DNA of 64,000 nt from Ruegeria sp. Ofav3-42. GTDB taxonomy: Bacteria; Pseudomonadota; Alphaproteobacteria; Rhodobacterales; Rhodobacteraceae. Where the stretch lies: NCBI RefSeq assembly GCF_022347725.1, contig NZ_JAKRGB010000006.1:186001-250000 (forward strand), written 5' to 3'. The notes beneath the pieces are model-generated. The model made no database searches. It saw only the letters and a list, made by a program, of their open reading frames with translations, and was not told the origin of the DNA. Within the stretch, counting starts at the first letter, position 1. Each line of letters opens with the position of its first letter. A program made the position numbers and the translations under genes. Shown piece after piece: positions 45,919 to 55,195 of the stretch.

Positions 45919-46239
45919 TTGAACAGAATCGAATTTATCATCGCCACCGCCATCATCCTGTTTGCCGCTTTCTGCATGGGATGGTTTGCCAACTGGCTGG
46001 CACATCGTCTGTCCCGCGTTCGCCAGAGCGACGTGGCCGATCTGGACCGCATGAGCCAGGAGCTGCACGAGGCTGAGGAAACCCGCGATCAGGCGATCAC
46101 TTATCTGCAGCAGCGCGAGGCAGAGCTGACCAACCAACTGACCCAGACCGAGGCGGAACTGGCTGCAGCAATGGATGGCCTGCGCGCCGCACGGCAAGAG
46201 GCCGAAGAACTGCGCGGCCGCATTAACAACGCAGATTGA
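45919..46239 (+). CDS. Small membrane-anchored coiled-coil protein
   Basis: 106 aa starting with TTG 45919, one base after the OmpA-family stop, implying coupling. The N-terminal helix IIATAIILFAAFCMGWFANW is followed by an almost uninterrupted Glu/Gln/Arg heptad region (residues 33-105: DLDRMSQELHEAEETRDQAI, YLQQREAELTNQL). Likely a single-pass inner-membrane protein with a coiled-coil in the periplasm or cytoplasm and a partner of the preceding OmpA protein. Function unknown. Confidence 0.8.
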   Translation: MNRIEFIIATAIILFAAFCMGWFANWLAHRLSRVRQSDVADLDRMSQELHEAEETRDQAITYLQQREAELTNQLTQTEAELAAAMDGLRAARQEAEELRGRINNAD

Positions 46240-46409
46240 TCCCAACCGCCTTGGGCGGTCATAGGTCAGCTTGGACGGACTAAGTCGTCGGCACAATTCG
46301 GCCGATCAAGGGCGATCGCCTTCAATTTCAGAAACAAATTCAATACTATGAATTGGTGCGTTTTGCCTGCGCACATCACTGTCCACTATCCTGAAAATTG
46401 GAGTGTACT

Positions 46410-46940
46410 ATGAATTTCAAGTCATCATTAACTGCTGCTGCAACTCTAAGCATCTTCGCCGCTGCCACCGCTTGGGCGTCAAGTGACGTGATCCCCTCAG
46501 AGAATGACACCTTCACCAACTGGGGCGAAGAATCCGGCTGGACCATCTTTGTGGATGACACCCGCGGGTCCTGCCTGATCGAGCGTATGGACGAAAACCA
46601 GAACGTCGTTCAGATGGGCCTGACCAAGGACCACGAGATGGGTTACCTCGGCGTATTCACGAAGAACGACATTGGCCTGAAGGGTAAGAAGGAAAAGATC
46701 TTCCTTTCGCTCGATGGCAATGTTTACGAAGCTGAAGCCCATAAGAAGACCAAGCACCTCGCCGAAGGGTATACCGGAGGTTACATCCTCGCGAACAACG
46801 CTCAGTTTGTGGACGACGTCATGAACAAATACGAAATGACCGTGTTTCCGGAAAAAGAGTTTGCGTTCACCGTTAGCCTTGATGGCACCAAAAAGGCCAT
46901 CGAAGCAGCGCGGCAGTGCAACGCCGAGCAGAGCGCTTAA
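46410..46940 (+). CDS. Exported protein of unknown function
   Basis: 176 aa from ATG 46410 with a signal peptide (FKSSLTAAATLSIFAAATAWA, cleavage near residue 24). The mature part (WTIFVDDTRGSCLIERMDEN, GYLGVFTKNDIGL, KEKIFLSLDGNVYEAEAH, FPEKEFAFTVSLDGTKKAIE) resembles small periplasmic proteins of Rhodobacteraceae, reminiscent of the invasion-associated locus B fold, but I cannot make a firm assignment. The C-terminal Cys and the Cys near residue 40 could form a disulfide. Confidence 0.72.
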   Translation: MNFKSSLTAAATLSIFAAATAWASSDVIPSENDTFTNWGEESGWTIFVDDTRGSCLIERMDENQNVVQMGLTKDHEMGYLGVFTKNDIGLKGKKEKIFLSLDGNVYEAEAHKKTKHLAEGYTGGYILANNAQFVDDVMNKYEMTVFPEKEFAFTVSLDGTKKAIEAARQCNAEQSA

Positions 46941-46955
46941 CCTGCTTTGAACAGC

Positions 46956-46982
46956 CCCGGCACCTGTTGACCCGGTGCCGGG
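46956..46982. terminator. Hairpin between convergent genes (46940 and moaE)
   Basis: CCCGGCACC (46956-46964) pairs with GGTGCCGGG (46974-46982), a perfect 9-bp stem with 9-nt loop. There is no T-tract on either side, so it is a weak or factor-dependent terminator. Confidence 0.5.
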
Positions 46983-46990
46983 CAACGCAC

Positions 46991-47434
46991 TTACCACCGG
47001 GTCAGTGCATCTTCGTCTTCATCCTTGGCATCAACCCATTCCGCGCCGGAAGACGTGATTTCCTTTTTCCAGAACGGGGCGCGGGATTTCAGATAATCCA
47101 TCAGATATTCGGCTGCCTCGAAAGCGTCCTTGCGATGCCGTGCGGCCGTGGCCACCATCATGATCCGGTCGCCCGGAGCAAGACGCCCGTGCCGGTGGAT
47201 CACCAGTACGTCGCCCAGTGACCAGCGCTGCTGCGCCTCCTCCGCGATTTTGGTCAGGGCGCGTTCAGTCATACCGGGATAGTGTTCGATCTCCATCACA
47301 TCCAGATCGCCGGACGCAAGATCACGTACCACGCCAGTGAAGGTCACGATGGCACCGTTGGCGTCATCGCCCGCCGCAAAGGCATTCGCCTCAGCGCCCA
47401 GATCAAACTCTTCTTCCTGAACCGCGATGCGCAT
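46991..47434 (-). CDS. moaE: Molybdopterin synthase catalytic subunit
   Basis: The 147-aa large subunit that inserts sulfur from MoaD into precursor Z (cPMP). Characteristic are GAIVTFTGVVRDLASGD, LEVMEIEHYPGMTE (here DVMEIEHYPGMTE), RWSLGDVLVIHRHGRLAPGD, FEAAEYLMDYLKSRAPFWKKE with the active-site Lys, and the Trp-Val C-terminal segment. It is 4 bp after moaD and completes the pgsA-moaD-moaE series. Confidence 0.96.
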   Translation of the reverse strand: MRIAVQEEEFDLGAEANAFAAGDDANGAIVTFTGVVRDLASGDLDVMEIEHYPGMTERALTKIAEEAQQRWSLGDVLVIHRHGRLAPGDRIMMVATAARHRKDAFEAAEYLMDYLKSRAPFWKKEITSSGAEWVDAKDEDEDALTRW

Positions 47435-47438
47435 GGTC

Positions 47439-47684
47439 TCAGCCGCCGGTCATCGGCGGGAAAAAGGCCACTTCGCGCACGCCTGTCAGCGATGCGTCGA
47501 AATCCGACAGTTCCTGATCCAATGCGACACGCAGCGCAGACAGGTCAGCGAAGGCCGCGGCATAACGGTCTTCGCGTGCGCTCAGCTCAGCCACCAGATC
47601 GGACACGGTTGCGGCCTCTGTCTCGATCCGCTCTTTCGGCAGGCCGATCCGTTCGCGCACCCATGCAAAATACAGCACGTCCAT
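47439..47684 (-). CDS. moaD: Molybdopterin synthase sulfur-carrier subunit
   Basis: 81-aa ubiquitin-like protein that carries the thiocarboxylate for molybdopterin synthesis. It has the MDVLYFAWVRERIGLPKERI start and ends in ...FFPPMTGG with the essential terminal Gly-Gly. It is 3 bp downstream of pgsA and 4 bp upstream of moaE on the same strand. Confidence 0.95.
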   Translation of the reverse strand: MDVLYFAWVRERIGLPKERIETEAATVSDLVAELSAREDRYAAAFADLSALRVALDQELSDFDASLTGVREVAFFPPMTGG

Positions 47685-47687
47685 CCC

Positions 47688-48356
47688 TTAACTCTCCTTC
47701 AGATGGGGCATGGCTTTACGTAAGTAGTCATAGCCGGTGATCAATGTCAGCGCCGCCGCAATCCACAGCAACCACAGACCGATCCGTCCAGCCCAGAACA
47801 TACCCTCAAGGTGCCAGCGCATGTGATTCAGGTCTTCCAGCTGTCCCGTCAAAACCAAATCCATAGTAGCGGCATCCATACCGAACGTGGCCATCACGAA
47901 ATAGTGCTCGAATATTCCCTGTGAAAACAGAATGGCAATCGCCACCATTTGCGCCGTCGTTTTCCACTTAGCCAGTTTGGTTACCTTCAGCGTCCCGGCC
48001 GTATCGCCCAGATATTCGCGTAGGCCCGAGACGAAAACCTCGCGGAACAGAATGACCGTCGCGGGCAACACCAGCCACGGCGTCCAGTGTTCGGTCGAAT
48101 AACCCACAAGGATCATCAGCGCGATCACGACCATCGCCTTATCAGCAATCGGGTCCAGCATGGCACCCATCTTGGTTTCCTGTTTCCACGCGCGCGCCAG
48201 GTATCCGTCGAACCAGTCGGTTATTGCGGCCGACAGGAACAGGATCAGCGCAAACCAATCCGCATAGGGCCTGGTGAAATACAGAAACATTACGGCCAGA
48301 CCGGGTGCAGCCAGCAAGCGCAGGACGGTCAGGATATTTGGCAGGTTCCACTTCAT
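47688..48356 (-). CDS. pgsA: CDP-diacylglycerol-glycerol-3-phosphate 3-phosphatidyltransferase
   Basis: Makes phosphatidylglycerophosphate for PG and cardiolipin. 222 aa from ATG 48356 (MKWNLPNILTVLRLLAAPG); a longer open frame upstream is unlikely. The CDP-alcohol phosphotransferase signature is DWFDGYLARAWKQETKMG, then AMLDPIADK, giving DGxxAR-x8-G-x3-D-x3-D. Several helices flank it. It is transcribed with moaD and moaE, an arrangement familiar in Rhodobacteraceae. Confidence 0.95.
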   Translation of the reverse strand: MKWNLPNILTVLRLLAAPGLAVMFLYFTRPYADWFALILFLSAAITDWFDGYLARAWKQETKMGAMLDPIADKAMVVIALMILVGYSTEHWTPWLVLPATVILFREVFVSGLREYLGDTAGTLKVTKLAKWKTTAQMVAIAILFSQGIFEHYFVMATFGMDAATMDLVLTGQLEDLNHMRWHLEGMFWAGRIGLWLLWIAAALTLITGYDYLRKAMPHLKES

Positions 48357-48528
48357 GCAGCGGACCCTACATTGCCGGTCCGGGACAGAAAAGGCAGCGC
48401 GGAAAAAAACTGCTCCGATCACAGAGGCTTGGTCAAAGCGCCGCAGCAACGGGCGGCATTTGTTATTGGCCTTGGGCCAGATTGTCGTCAGATTGCGAGG
48501 CAAATCAGGCCAAGGGTGCGCGACCAGA

Positions 48529-49413
48529 ATGACTACCCAAATACAAACCGACTCGCGGTCAAACCTGATCGGCAGCGCCTGGATGATTGGTGCCATGGCA
48601 TGTTTTGCGTTGGAAGACGCGTTGCTGAAGGCTGCCGCGGTCGCCTTGCCCATCTGGCAAATCCTGGTTCTGTTCGGAGCTGGCGGAGCGGTGATCTTTG
48701 CCTGTGTTGCCGTGGCGCGCGGTACACGTCTTTTGCAGCCCGACGTGCTGTCGCCAGCGATGAAGATCCGCGCTGTGTTTGAAATTCTCGGACGGCTATT
48801 CTACGTGCTGGCCATCACGTTAACCCCCCTCTCCTCAGCAACCGTCATATTGCAGGCCACCCCGCTTGTGGTCGTCGCCTGCGCCGCACTTTTGTTTGGC
48901 GAGACAGTCGGATGGCGGAGATGGAGCGCAATTTTTGTCGGCCTGGTCGGCGTTGTGATTATCATCCAACCAACCGGAGACAGTTTCACGGTCCTTTCCT
49001 TGCTGGCGGTGCTTGGGATGTTAGGGTTCGCCGGTCGCGATCTGGCCAGCAGGGCAGCCCCGGCCAGCCTTGGAACTGAAGTGCTTGGTTTTTACGGCTT
49101 CGTCTGCGTGGTCATTGCCGGGTTCGCTTACAGCTTTTGGGAACAGGCCCCGATCGCGCCTGTGTCCTTGCATACAAGCCTCCATGTGGCCGGAGCCGTG
49201 TGCCTTGGCGCAATCGCATACGCGTCATTGATGAAGGCCATGCGGACCGGTGAAGTCGCGGCCGTCACGCCGTTCCGCTATTCCCGCCTGCTGTTCGGCG
49301 TCGCCCTGGGTGTGATCTTCTTCGGCGAAGATCTGGACCAGACCATGTGGATCGGTAGTGCGCTGATCGTAGCCTCGGGGCTGTACATCCTGTGGCGTGG
49401 TCGCCAGACCTAG
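48529..49413 (+). CDS. DMT superfamily transporter (EamA family)
   Basis: 294-aa inner-membrane protein with ten predicted helices in two EamA halves ([39 protein letters not shown], and [20 protein letters not shown] in the second). The C-terminal [14 protein letters not shown] is typical. Substrate is unknown. ATG 48529 is used. It is divergent from pgsA with 172 bp between, and its 3' end overlaps uvrC by 4 bp. Confidence 0.9.
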   Translation: MTTQIQTDSRSNLIGSAWMIGAMACFALEDALLKAAAVALPIWQILVLFGAGGAVIFACVAVARGTRLLQPDVLSPAMKIRAVFEILGRLFYVLAITLTPLSSATVILQATPLVVVACAALLFGETVGWRRWSAIFVGLVGVVIIIQPTGDSFTVLSLLAVLGMLGFAGRDLASRAAPASLGTEVLGFYGFVCVVIAGFAYSFWEQAPIAPVSLHTSLHVAGAVCLGAIAYASLMKAMRTGEVAAVTPFRYSRLLFGVALGVIFFGEDLDQTMWIGSALIVASGLYILWRGRQT

Positions 49414-51284
49414 CCCTTGTCGTGGAAGAAATCGTAGACCTTCTGCGCAAGACCGGCTGAGATCCCCTCAACCGCTTTTAGATCCGCCAGATTGGCGCGG
49501 CTAACAGCCTTGGCGCTGCCGAAATGCGTCAGCAACGCGCGTTTGCGCGCCGCACCCACGCCGGGGATTTCGTCCAGCGGCGTCGCGCCGACGGCCTTTG
49601 CCCGTTTCGCACGGTGCGTGCCAATGGCAAACCGGTGCGCCTCATCCCTCAGCCGCTGAATGAAGTACAACACCGGATCGTTACGCTTGAGGGCAAAAGG
49701 GGGTTGGCCGGTGCGGTGAAACTCTTCCTTGCCGTGATCGCGATCGACGCCCTTGGCAACGCCAACCATAGGTATGTCTTCGACCCCATATTCGACCATG
49801 ATCTCATGCACGGCACTGACTTGCCCCGCGCCGCCGTCGATCAACAGAAGGTCGGGCCAGTGGCCTTTGTCGCGGTCGGGGTCCTCTTTTTGCAAACGGG
49901 TGAACCGGCGGGTCAGCACCTCCTTCATCATGCCAAAGTCATCTCCGGGGGTCAGGTCATCGCCCCGGATGTTGAACTTGCGATAGGCATTTTTCATGAA
50001 CCCTTCTGGGCCTGCCACGATCATGCCGCCGACAGCATTCGTTCCCTGAATATGGGAGTTGTCGTAAACCTCGATCCGATTTGGAGGGCTGTCCAGATCA
50101 AACGCCTCGGCCACGCCGCGCAGCAGTTTGGCCTGCGTTGCGCTTTCCGACATCCGCCGCGCCAGGGATTCCCGCGCATTACGCAAGGCGCCTGCGATCA
50201 GTTCCTGTTTCTCACCGCGCTGAGGCACAAGGATTTCGACCTTGCGCCCCGCCTTTTCGCTCAGCGCCTCTTGCATCAGGTCGGCGTTTTCGATGGCGTC
50301 CGACAGGATCAACTGCCGCGGCGGTTCCTTGTTGTCGTAGAACTGGCCAATGAACGCCTCCATCACCTCGGCCGGGGAAACATCCGGCCCCACACGCGGA
50401 TAGAAATCCTTGTTGCCCCAGTTCTGGTTCGCCCGGATGAAAAACACCTGAACACAGGCCTGCCCACTGTCCATGTAGAGGCCGATCACGTCTGCCTCGG
50501 CCACACCGCGCGGGTTAATGCCCTGAGACGTCTGCACCTGCGTCAGCGCCCGGATACGGTCGCGCAGACCAGCGGCGCGCTCGAACTCCATTGCCTCAGA
50601 AGCGGCCATCATCTGTTCGGCCAGTTCTTCCTGCACTTTTGTCGAGCGACCCGACAGGAACCGTTCCGCATCCTTGACGCTCTCGCGGTAGTCCGCTTCC
50701 GAAATCAGCCCGACGCAAGGCCCCGAACACCGTTTGATTTGATACAGCAGGCACGGCCGCGTGCGACTGTCGAACATGGAATCCGAGCAGTTGCGCAGCA
50801 GGAACGCTTTTTGCAGCTGGTTCAGTGTCCGGTTCACTGCGCCGGCGCTGGCGAAGGGACCAAAATAGGCCCCCTTTTCCTTTTTTGCCCCGCGATGCTT
50901 TTTGATCTGCGGAAAGGCGTGACCCTTGGCGACAAGAATGTTCGGAAAACTTTTGTCGTCGCGCAGCAGCACATTGTATTTTGGCTTGAGCTGCTTGATC
51001 AGGTTCTGTTCCAGCAGCAGCGCTTCGGTCTCGGTCCTTGTTGTCAGGAACATCATCGACGAGGTTGCGGCGATCATTCGTTCGATCCGGCCTGAATGCC
51101 CCGGACGCGCGTAGTTCGACACTCGCGCTTTAAGGTTCCGTGCCTTGCCCACATACAGCACCCGGCTGTCCGCATCCAACATCCGGTACACCCCGGGCGA
51201 ACTGTCCAGCGTCTTCAAATAGCGCTGAATACAGGCGTAGCCGGTCGGTTGAGAATCGGGTTTGGATTCGCTGTCGGTCTTCAT
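49410..51284 (-). CDS. uvrC: UvrABC system protein C
   Basis: The nuclease that makes both incisions in nucleotide-excision repair. 624 aa: GIY-YIG domain ([20 protein letters not shown], residues 28-50), Cys-containing region [15 protein letters not shown], a UVR motif ([20 protein letters not shown]), the RNase H-like endonuclease domain ([33 protein letters not shown]) and a tandem helix-hairpin-helix C-terminus ([36 protein letters not shown]). All four functional parts are present. Confidence 0.98.
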   Translation of the reverse strand: MKTDSESKPDSQPTGYACIQRYLKTLDSSPGVYRMLDADSRVLYVGKARNLKARVSNYARPGHSGRIERMIAATSSMMFLTTRTETEALLLEQNLIKQLKPKYNVLLRDDKSFPNILVAKGHAFPQIKKHRGAKKEKGAYFGPFASAGAVNRTLNQLQKAFLLRNCSDSMFDSRTRPCLLYQIKRCSGPCVGLISEADYRESVKDAERFLSGRSTKVQEELAEQMMAASEAMEFERAAGLRDRIRALTQVQTSQGINPRGVAEADVIGLYMDSGQACVQVFFIRANQNWGNKDFYPRVGPDVSPAEVMEAFIGQFYDNKEPPRQLILSDAIENADLMQEALSEKAGRKVEILVPQRGEKQELIAGALRNARESLARRMSESATQAKLLRGVAEAFDLDSPPNRIEVYDNSHIQGTNAVGGMIVAGPEGFMKNAYRKFNIRGDDLTPGDDFGMMKEVLTRRFTRLQKEDPDRDKGHWPDLLLIDGGAGQVSAVHEIMVEYGVEDIPMVGVAKGVDRDHGKEEFHRTGQPPFALKRNDPVLYFIQRLRDEAHRFAIGTHRAKRAKAVGATPLDEIPGVGAARKRALLTHFGSAKAVSRANLADLKAVEGISAGLAQKVYDFFHDKG

Positions 51285-51361
51285 ATGTCAGAAATATGAT
51301 TCTCTGGCCGTGGCTGCAATCTTGCGGGCTTCAAATCAAGAGAAAACAAATCCACGGTTTC

Positions 51362-51370
51362 TGTGGATAA
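51362..51370 (-). promoter_or_regulatory. Perfect DnaA-box sequence in an AT-rich gap
   Basis: TGTGGATAA, the complement of the DnaA consensus TTATCCACA, in the 290-bp AT-rich interval between uvrC and the pteridine reductase. A weaker AAATCCACG lies 12 bp before it. The interval also has a palindrome CTTAAT-TC-ATTAAG (51406-51419) and A/T runs to about 51540. Only one perfect box is seen, so an origin is not demonstrated. The gap has no other gene. Confidence 0.35.
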
Positions 51371-51574
51371 CTGTGAAGATAAGTTTCTCAACTTGGCGAA
51401 TTCCCCTTAATTCATTAAGAAAACGTTGATTTGCACAAAAAATGGGCAGATATGCAACCTATTGTTTTTATTGAAAATAATTTCATTCACAAGACAAGTG
51501 TATGAAAAAAAAGACAATTTTGTAACACGCAAGTAACGGAAATGAGAACGGTGCAAAACTTGCAGCGATTTTAC

Positions 51575-52354
51575 CTATTCAAGGCCCACAACGTCAGGCG
51601 TTTTCCAACCCAGATGCTGGCCACCATCCACGCACAAAAGCTGACCTGTCACGGCATGTGCGTCCAGAAAATAACCCAAGGCGGCAGTGATATCCGACGG
51701 ATTCGCCCCACGTTCCAATACCGTGTTGGCCCGCTGTGCCTTGAAGTGGTCCTCGCTCTGCCGGTGGCCTTGCATCGTCGGACCCGGCCCGATTGCATTG
51801 ACTCGTATCGCAGGGGTCAGTGCCTGCGCCGATGTGCGGGTCAAAGCCCACAGCCCCATCTTTGCGATTGTATAGGTCATGAATTCAGGCGACAGCTTGC
51901 GGACCCGCATATCGACCATGTTCACGATAAGGCCAACGGCAATGGGCTCACCCGCATCGTCGGTATCAGGCTCAAGCCCCTGCGCGGCCATGGCCTGCGT
52001 TAGCACAAAGGGCGCGCGCAAATTGCTGTCGAGATGCCTGTCCCAGCTTTGCCGCGTGGCCGAGTGGATATTGTCGTATTCAAAGATCGACGCGTTATTC
52101 ACCAGACAGGTGATCGGCCCTCCCAGCGCGTCTGCCGCGCGGGGAAGCAAAGCTTCGACCTGCGTCTCGTCCAACAAATCGGCCTGCAATGCGACCGCCT
52201 TCCGCCCAAGAGCCTGAACCTCGGCCACAGTGTCCAAAGCGGGTTGCTCGGATGTCGCATAGTGCACGGCGACGTCATACCCCCGCCCGGCCAGATACAG
52301 GGCCATTGCCCGACCAAGACGAATTCCGGCACCGGTCACCAAGGCTTGGCTCAT
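51575..52354 (-). CDS. Short-chain reductase, pteridine-reductase (PTR1)-like
   Basis: 259-aa SDR enzyme. The NADPH loop is TGAGIRLGRAMALYLAGRG (TGxxxRxG, residues 7-14), then LVNNASIFEYD. The active site is not the usual Ser-Tyr-Lys: the Ser position is Asp148 in IVNMVDMRVRKLSPEF, with Tyr161 and Lys165 in TYTIAKMGLWALTR. The NMVD motif and the D-Y spacing of 13 match Leishmania PTR1 (Asp181/Tyr194) and FolM-type reductases. The likely role is reduction of dihydromonapterin or dihydrofolate. No folA or thyA is nearby. Confidence 0.82.
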   Translation of the reverse strand: MSQALVTGAGIRLGRAMALYLAGRGYDVAVHYATSEQPALDTVAEVQALGRKAVALQADLLDETQVEALLPRAADALGGPITCLVNNASIFEYDNIHSATRQSWDRHLDSNLRAPFVLTQAMAAQGLEPDTDDAGEPIAVGLIVNMVDMRVRKLSPEFMTYTIAKMGLWALTRTSAQALTPAIRVNAIGPGPTMQGHRQSEDHFKAQRANTVLERGANPSDITAALGYFLDAHAVTGQLLCVDGGQHLGWKTPDVVGLE

Positions 52355-52374
52355 GGATTGCCTCCTATGTCAGA

Positions 52375-53346
52375 TCACGCCAGCAGGGAGACGATGTAGA
52401 CGGCGTACAACAGCGTCAACACAAAGCCCCAGACACGCGTGATATCCTTTTTCATAAACACGAAAGGGATCAGCAACAGCGATGCGCCCAGCATGACCCA
52501 AAGATCGAATTGCAGGAATTCCGGGTCGACTGGGATACGACCGAACCACGTGGCGATACCGACAATTGCCAGCAGGTTGAACATGTTCGAGCCGATCACA
52601 TTCCCCAAGGCAACATCGGCCTGCCGGCGCAGTGCCGCCATCACGGTCGTGGCCAGTTCCGGTAAGGATGTTCCGACCGCGACCAGCGTCAGGCCGATCA
52701 CTGTTTCGCTGACACCGTAGGTGCGTGCAATGATCGTCGCGTTGTCGACCAGAAGATGCGCACCCATGGGCAGGCCAATCAGGCCAAGAACCAGATAGAT
52801 CGACAACTTCCAATACGGCATGTTTGGATCGGCCTCTTCCAGGCCTTCCAGCTCTTCAAGTTCCTCATCGTCCGCGCAGGCTTGGCCACATGCTTTGCGA
52901 TGGGTACGCGCCTCGCGAAATGCGTTCCAAAGGACCAAGGACAATGCCGCCAGCAAGATGGCTCCGCTGGTCAGATTAAACACGCCGCAAAATGCCAGCC
53001 CGATGAACAACACCGTGGCCAGCAGCATGAAAACATAGTTCTTACGGCTGTCACATTCGCTTGTGTGCAGCGTGGCCAGCAACGCCGGCAAGCCCAGAAC
53101 CAGCAGGATATTGGCCGTGTTCGAGCCAACCACGTTACCCAAAGCAATCCCGGGCGCATTTTCTTTGATCGCGCTGATCGCAATCAAAAGCTCGGGGGCT
53201 GAGGTGCCGAAAGCCACAATCGTGAGACTGACGATCAGGGCCGGAACCCCCAGGCGCAGGCTCAGGTTCACGGCGCCGCGTACCAGTGCATCACCCGCCA
53301 GCAGCAGGATCAGCAATCCAAGGCCGGATAACAGCCATGCCGTCAT
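52375..53346 (-). CDS. Calcium/sodium antiporter (CaCA family, YrbG-type)
   Basis: 323-aa integral membrane exchanger with about ten helices in two inverted halves. The alpha repeats are VAFGTSAPELLIAISAIKEN with GNVVGSNTANILLVLGL, and LVAVGTSLPELATTVMAALR with GNVIGSNMFNLLAIVGI, holding the conserved Glu in both GTSxPEL motifs. The acidic cytoplasmic loop CADDEELEELEGLEEADP separates the halves. It overlaps the preceding small gene by 4 bp. Confidence 0.94.
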   Translation of the reverse strand: MTAWLLSGLGLLILLLAGDALVRGAVNLSLRLGVPALIVSLTIVAFGTSAPELLIAISAIKENAPGIALGNVVGSNTANILLVLGLPALLATLHTSECDSRKNYVFMLLATVLFIGLAFCGVFNLTSGAILLAALSLVLWNAFREARTHRKACGQACADDEELEELEGLEEADPNMPYWKLSIYLVLGLIGLPMGAHLLVDNATIIARTYGVSETVIGLTLVAVGTSLPELATTVMAALRRQADVALGNVIGSNMFNLLAIVGIATWFGRIPVDPEFLQFDLWVMLGASLLLIPFVFMKKDITRVWGFVLTLLYAVYIVSLLA

Positions 53347-53513
53347 GTACGGCCTCCTTTTTCGCAGGCACAGGGGCCTTTACCGATCCTGAACCGCCCA
53401 CACCGCGGACATCTGGCAGATTGCAACCTTTTCTGCCCCGGAAAGCGCAGCTTGCCGAACATTGCCAGGACACCCATGGCAATCAGAAACAGGGTGACAA
53501 TCTTGATAATCAC
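53343..53513 (-). CDS. Small membrane protein with zinc-ribbon-like CxxC/CxC
   Basis: 56 aa, starting with GTG 53513 one base after the sppA stop and ending 4 bp inside the antiporter start. The N-terminal helix VIIKIVTLFLIAMGVLAMFG is followed by a basic segment (KLRFPGQKRLQ) and SARCPRCGRFRIGKGPCACE, with CxxC and CxC pairs that could hold one zinc. A longer frame from 53552 would overlap sppA. It is co-transcribed between a protease and an antiporter; function unknown. Confidence 0.68.
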   Translation of the reverse strand: MIIKIVTLFLIAMGVLAMFGKLRFPGQKRLQSARCPRCGRFRIGKGPCACEKGGRT

Positions 53514-53514
53514 G

Positions 53515-54312
53515 TCACAAACCGAAACGCGCGAAGGCAGCGCGCTCCTCAATCCCGCCGATGGCGTCCTGGGCCAGAGACGCCCCGAACCGAGACCAGA
53601 TCGGTTTACGCAAGCCGTAGCGGCGGAATTTCACCTTGTCGCCAAACCGCTCTTGCAACTTCGGTTTCAGATGCGCGACGCCTTCAATCAGCCCCAGTTC
53701 CTGCGCACGTCTAGCCAGCCAAACCTCGCCCGTGAACAGGTCCGCGCTTTGGTCCAGCTTATCGCCGCGGCGGGCTTTGACATGGGTAATGAAATTCTCG
53801 TGGATATCGCCCAAAAGGCCCTGCAGCCGCGCGACGTCCTCTTCTTTTTCCGGAGCGAACGGATCAAGCATCGATTTCGATTTGCCCGCCGTATGGACGC
53901 GCCGTTCGATGCCTTGCCGCGCCAGGAATATGTGCGCACCAAATCCGGCGGAAATGACCCCGATCGAACCAAGAACCGAGCTGTCATCGGCCCAGATTTC
54001 GTCGGCAGCGGCGGCCAACCAATAACCGCCGGATGCCGCAACATCCTCGACAAAGGCAATGACGGGAACCTCAAGCTCTTCCGACAGCCGCCGGATGCGG
54101 GCTCCGATCAGAGAGCTTTGGACCGGCGAACCGCCGGGCGAATTGATCTCAAGCGCCACGGCCGCAGGCTTACCTTTGCGAAACGCCTTTTCCAGAACAG
54201 GGGCCAGCGCGGTGTCGTTCAACGACCCGCGCCCCGCCATTCCGATGGCGCCCGACAAACGGACCACGGCCACGACGGGCTGTTTTTTGACAAACGGCAG
54301 GCTGAGTTTCAT
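53515..54312 (-). CDS. S49 family signal-peptide-peptidase-like serine protease (SppA/SohB)
   Basis: 265-aa protease from ATG 54312 (MKLSLPFVKKQP); a 27-codon longer frame is less likely. The Ser nucleophile lies in AFVEDVAASGGYWLAAAADE and the catalytic Lys in VHTAGKSKSMLDPF, with LEINSPGGSPVQSS at the first oxyanion turn. It is the short, single-domain form acting as an oligomer. No cleavable signal peptide or clear N-terminal helix is seen, so membrane association is uncertain. It leads a three-gene run with the small protein and the antiporter. Confidence 0.88.
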   Translation of the reverse strand: MKLSLPFVKKQPVVAVVRLSGAIGMAGRGSLNDTALAPVLEKAFRKGKPAAVALEINSPGGSPVQSSLIGARIRRLSEELEVPVIAFVEDVAASGGYWLAAAADEIWADDSSVLGSIGVISAGFGAHIFLARQGIERRVHTAGKSKSMLDPFAPEKEEDVARLQGLLGDIHENFITHVKARRGDKLDQSADLFTGEVWLARRAQELGLIEGVAHLKPKLQERFGDKVKFRRYGLRKPIWSRFGASLAQDAIGGIEERAAFARFGL

Positions 54313-54433
54313 GGGTGCCGATGTAGAGTGCGGCTCAGTCCTAAACAAGGGACTGTTCCGCCCTAATACGCGACGTGAACTAAATTCCCACACTTCGCGG
54401 GCAAAAATGCAACGCCTCTGCCCGGCCCAGACC

Positions 54434-55195
54434 TTAGCTGCGGATGCGCCAGCCGGTTTTGAAAATCCAGCCGATCACCGCCAGACAGATTCCGGTAAAG
54501 GCCAAAATCGCCAGCAGGCTAAAGCCAATCGGAACATCCGCTAGCCCAAAAAACGACCAACGGAACCCGGAAATCAGGTAAACGACCGGGTTGAACAGGG
54601 TGATCGTTTGCCAGAGCGGCGGCAGCATCGAAATTGAGTAGAATGTTCCGCCCAGAAAGATCAGCGGCGTCACCACCAGCTGAGGCACAAGGGACATCTG
54701 TTCAAAATTGCTGGCCCAGATGCCGATGATAAAGCCCAGCAACGAGAAGCTGAGGCAGGACAGGATCAGGAAGGCCGCCATCGCAAAGGGGTGCTCGATG
54801 CGTATATCCACGAAAAACGTGGCCGTGACCAAAATCACTAGCCCGACAAACAACGACTTTGTTGCGGCGGCGCCGACATAGCCGATCACGATCTCGATAA
54901 AGTTCACCGGGGCGGACAGTAACTCGTAGATCGTGCCCAGAAATTTGGGGAAATAAATCCCGAACGAAGCGTTGGAGATTGCCAGCATCACCACGGACAA
55001 CATGATCAGCCCCGGCACGATGAATGCCCCGTAAGATACGCCTTCGACCTCTTGAATGCGGCTGCCGATGGCGGTGCCGAAGACCACGAAGTACAGTGAC
55101 GTCGAAAGAACTGGTGACAGAAAGCTCTGGGCGAGCGTACGGAAGAACCGGGCCATTTCGAACCGGTAAATGGCGGCTATGGCGGACCAGTTCAT
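54434..55195 (-). CDS. ABC-2 type transporter permease
   Basis: 253-aa inner-membrane subunit with six helices. ABC-2 features are [40 protein letters not shown], and the conserved [20 protein letters not shown] near the C-terminus. It overlaps the stop of the ATPase gene by 4 bp and would function as a homodimer with it. Relatives export drugs, polysaccharides or lipids; no cargo gene is adjacent. Confidence 0.93.
   Translation of the reverse strand: MNWSAIAAIYRFEMARFFRTLAQSFLSPVLSTSLYFVVFGTAIGSRIQEVEGVSYGAFIVPGLIMLSVVMLAISNASFGIYFPKFLGTIYELLSAPVNFIEIVIGYVGAAATKSLFVGLVILVTATFFVDIRIEHPFAMAAFLILSCLSFSLLGFIIGIWASNFEQMSLVPQLVVTPLIFLGGTFYSISMLPPLWQTITLFNPVVYLISGFRWSFFGLADVPIGFSLLAILAFTGICLAVIGWIFKTGWRIRS

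Noticed and set aside
49524-51095. A 523-aa plus-strand open frame opposite uvrC
   Set aside because: uvrC on the minus strand has every domain; the other frame has no motif or ribosome site.
51285-51574. Assignment of the uvrC-pteridine reductase gap as oriC
   Set aside because: Only one perfect DnaA box is visible and no replication gene is adjacent, so it is reported as a DnaA-box site only.
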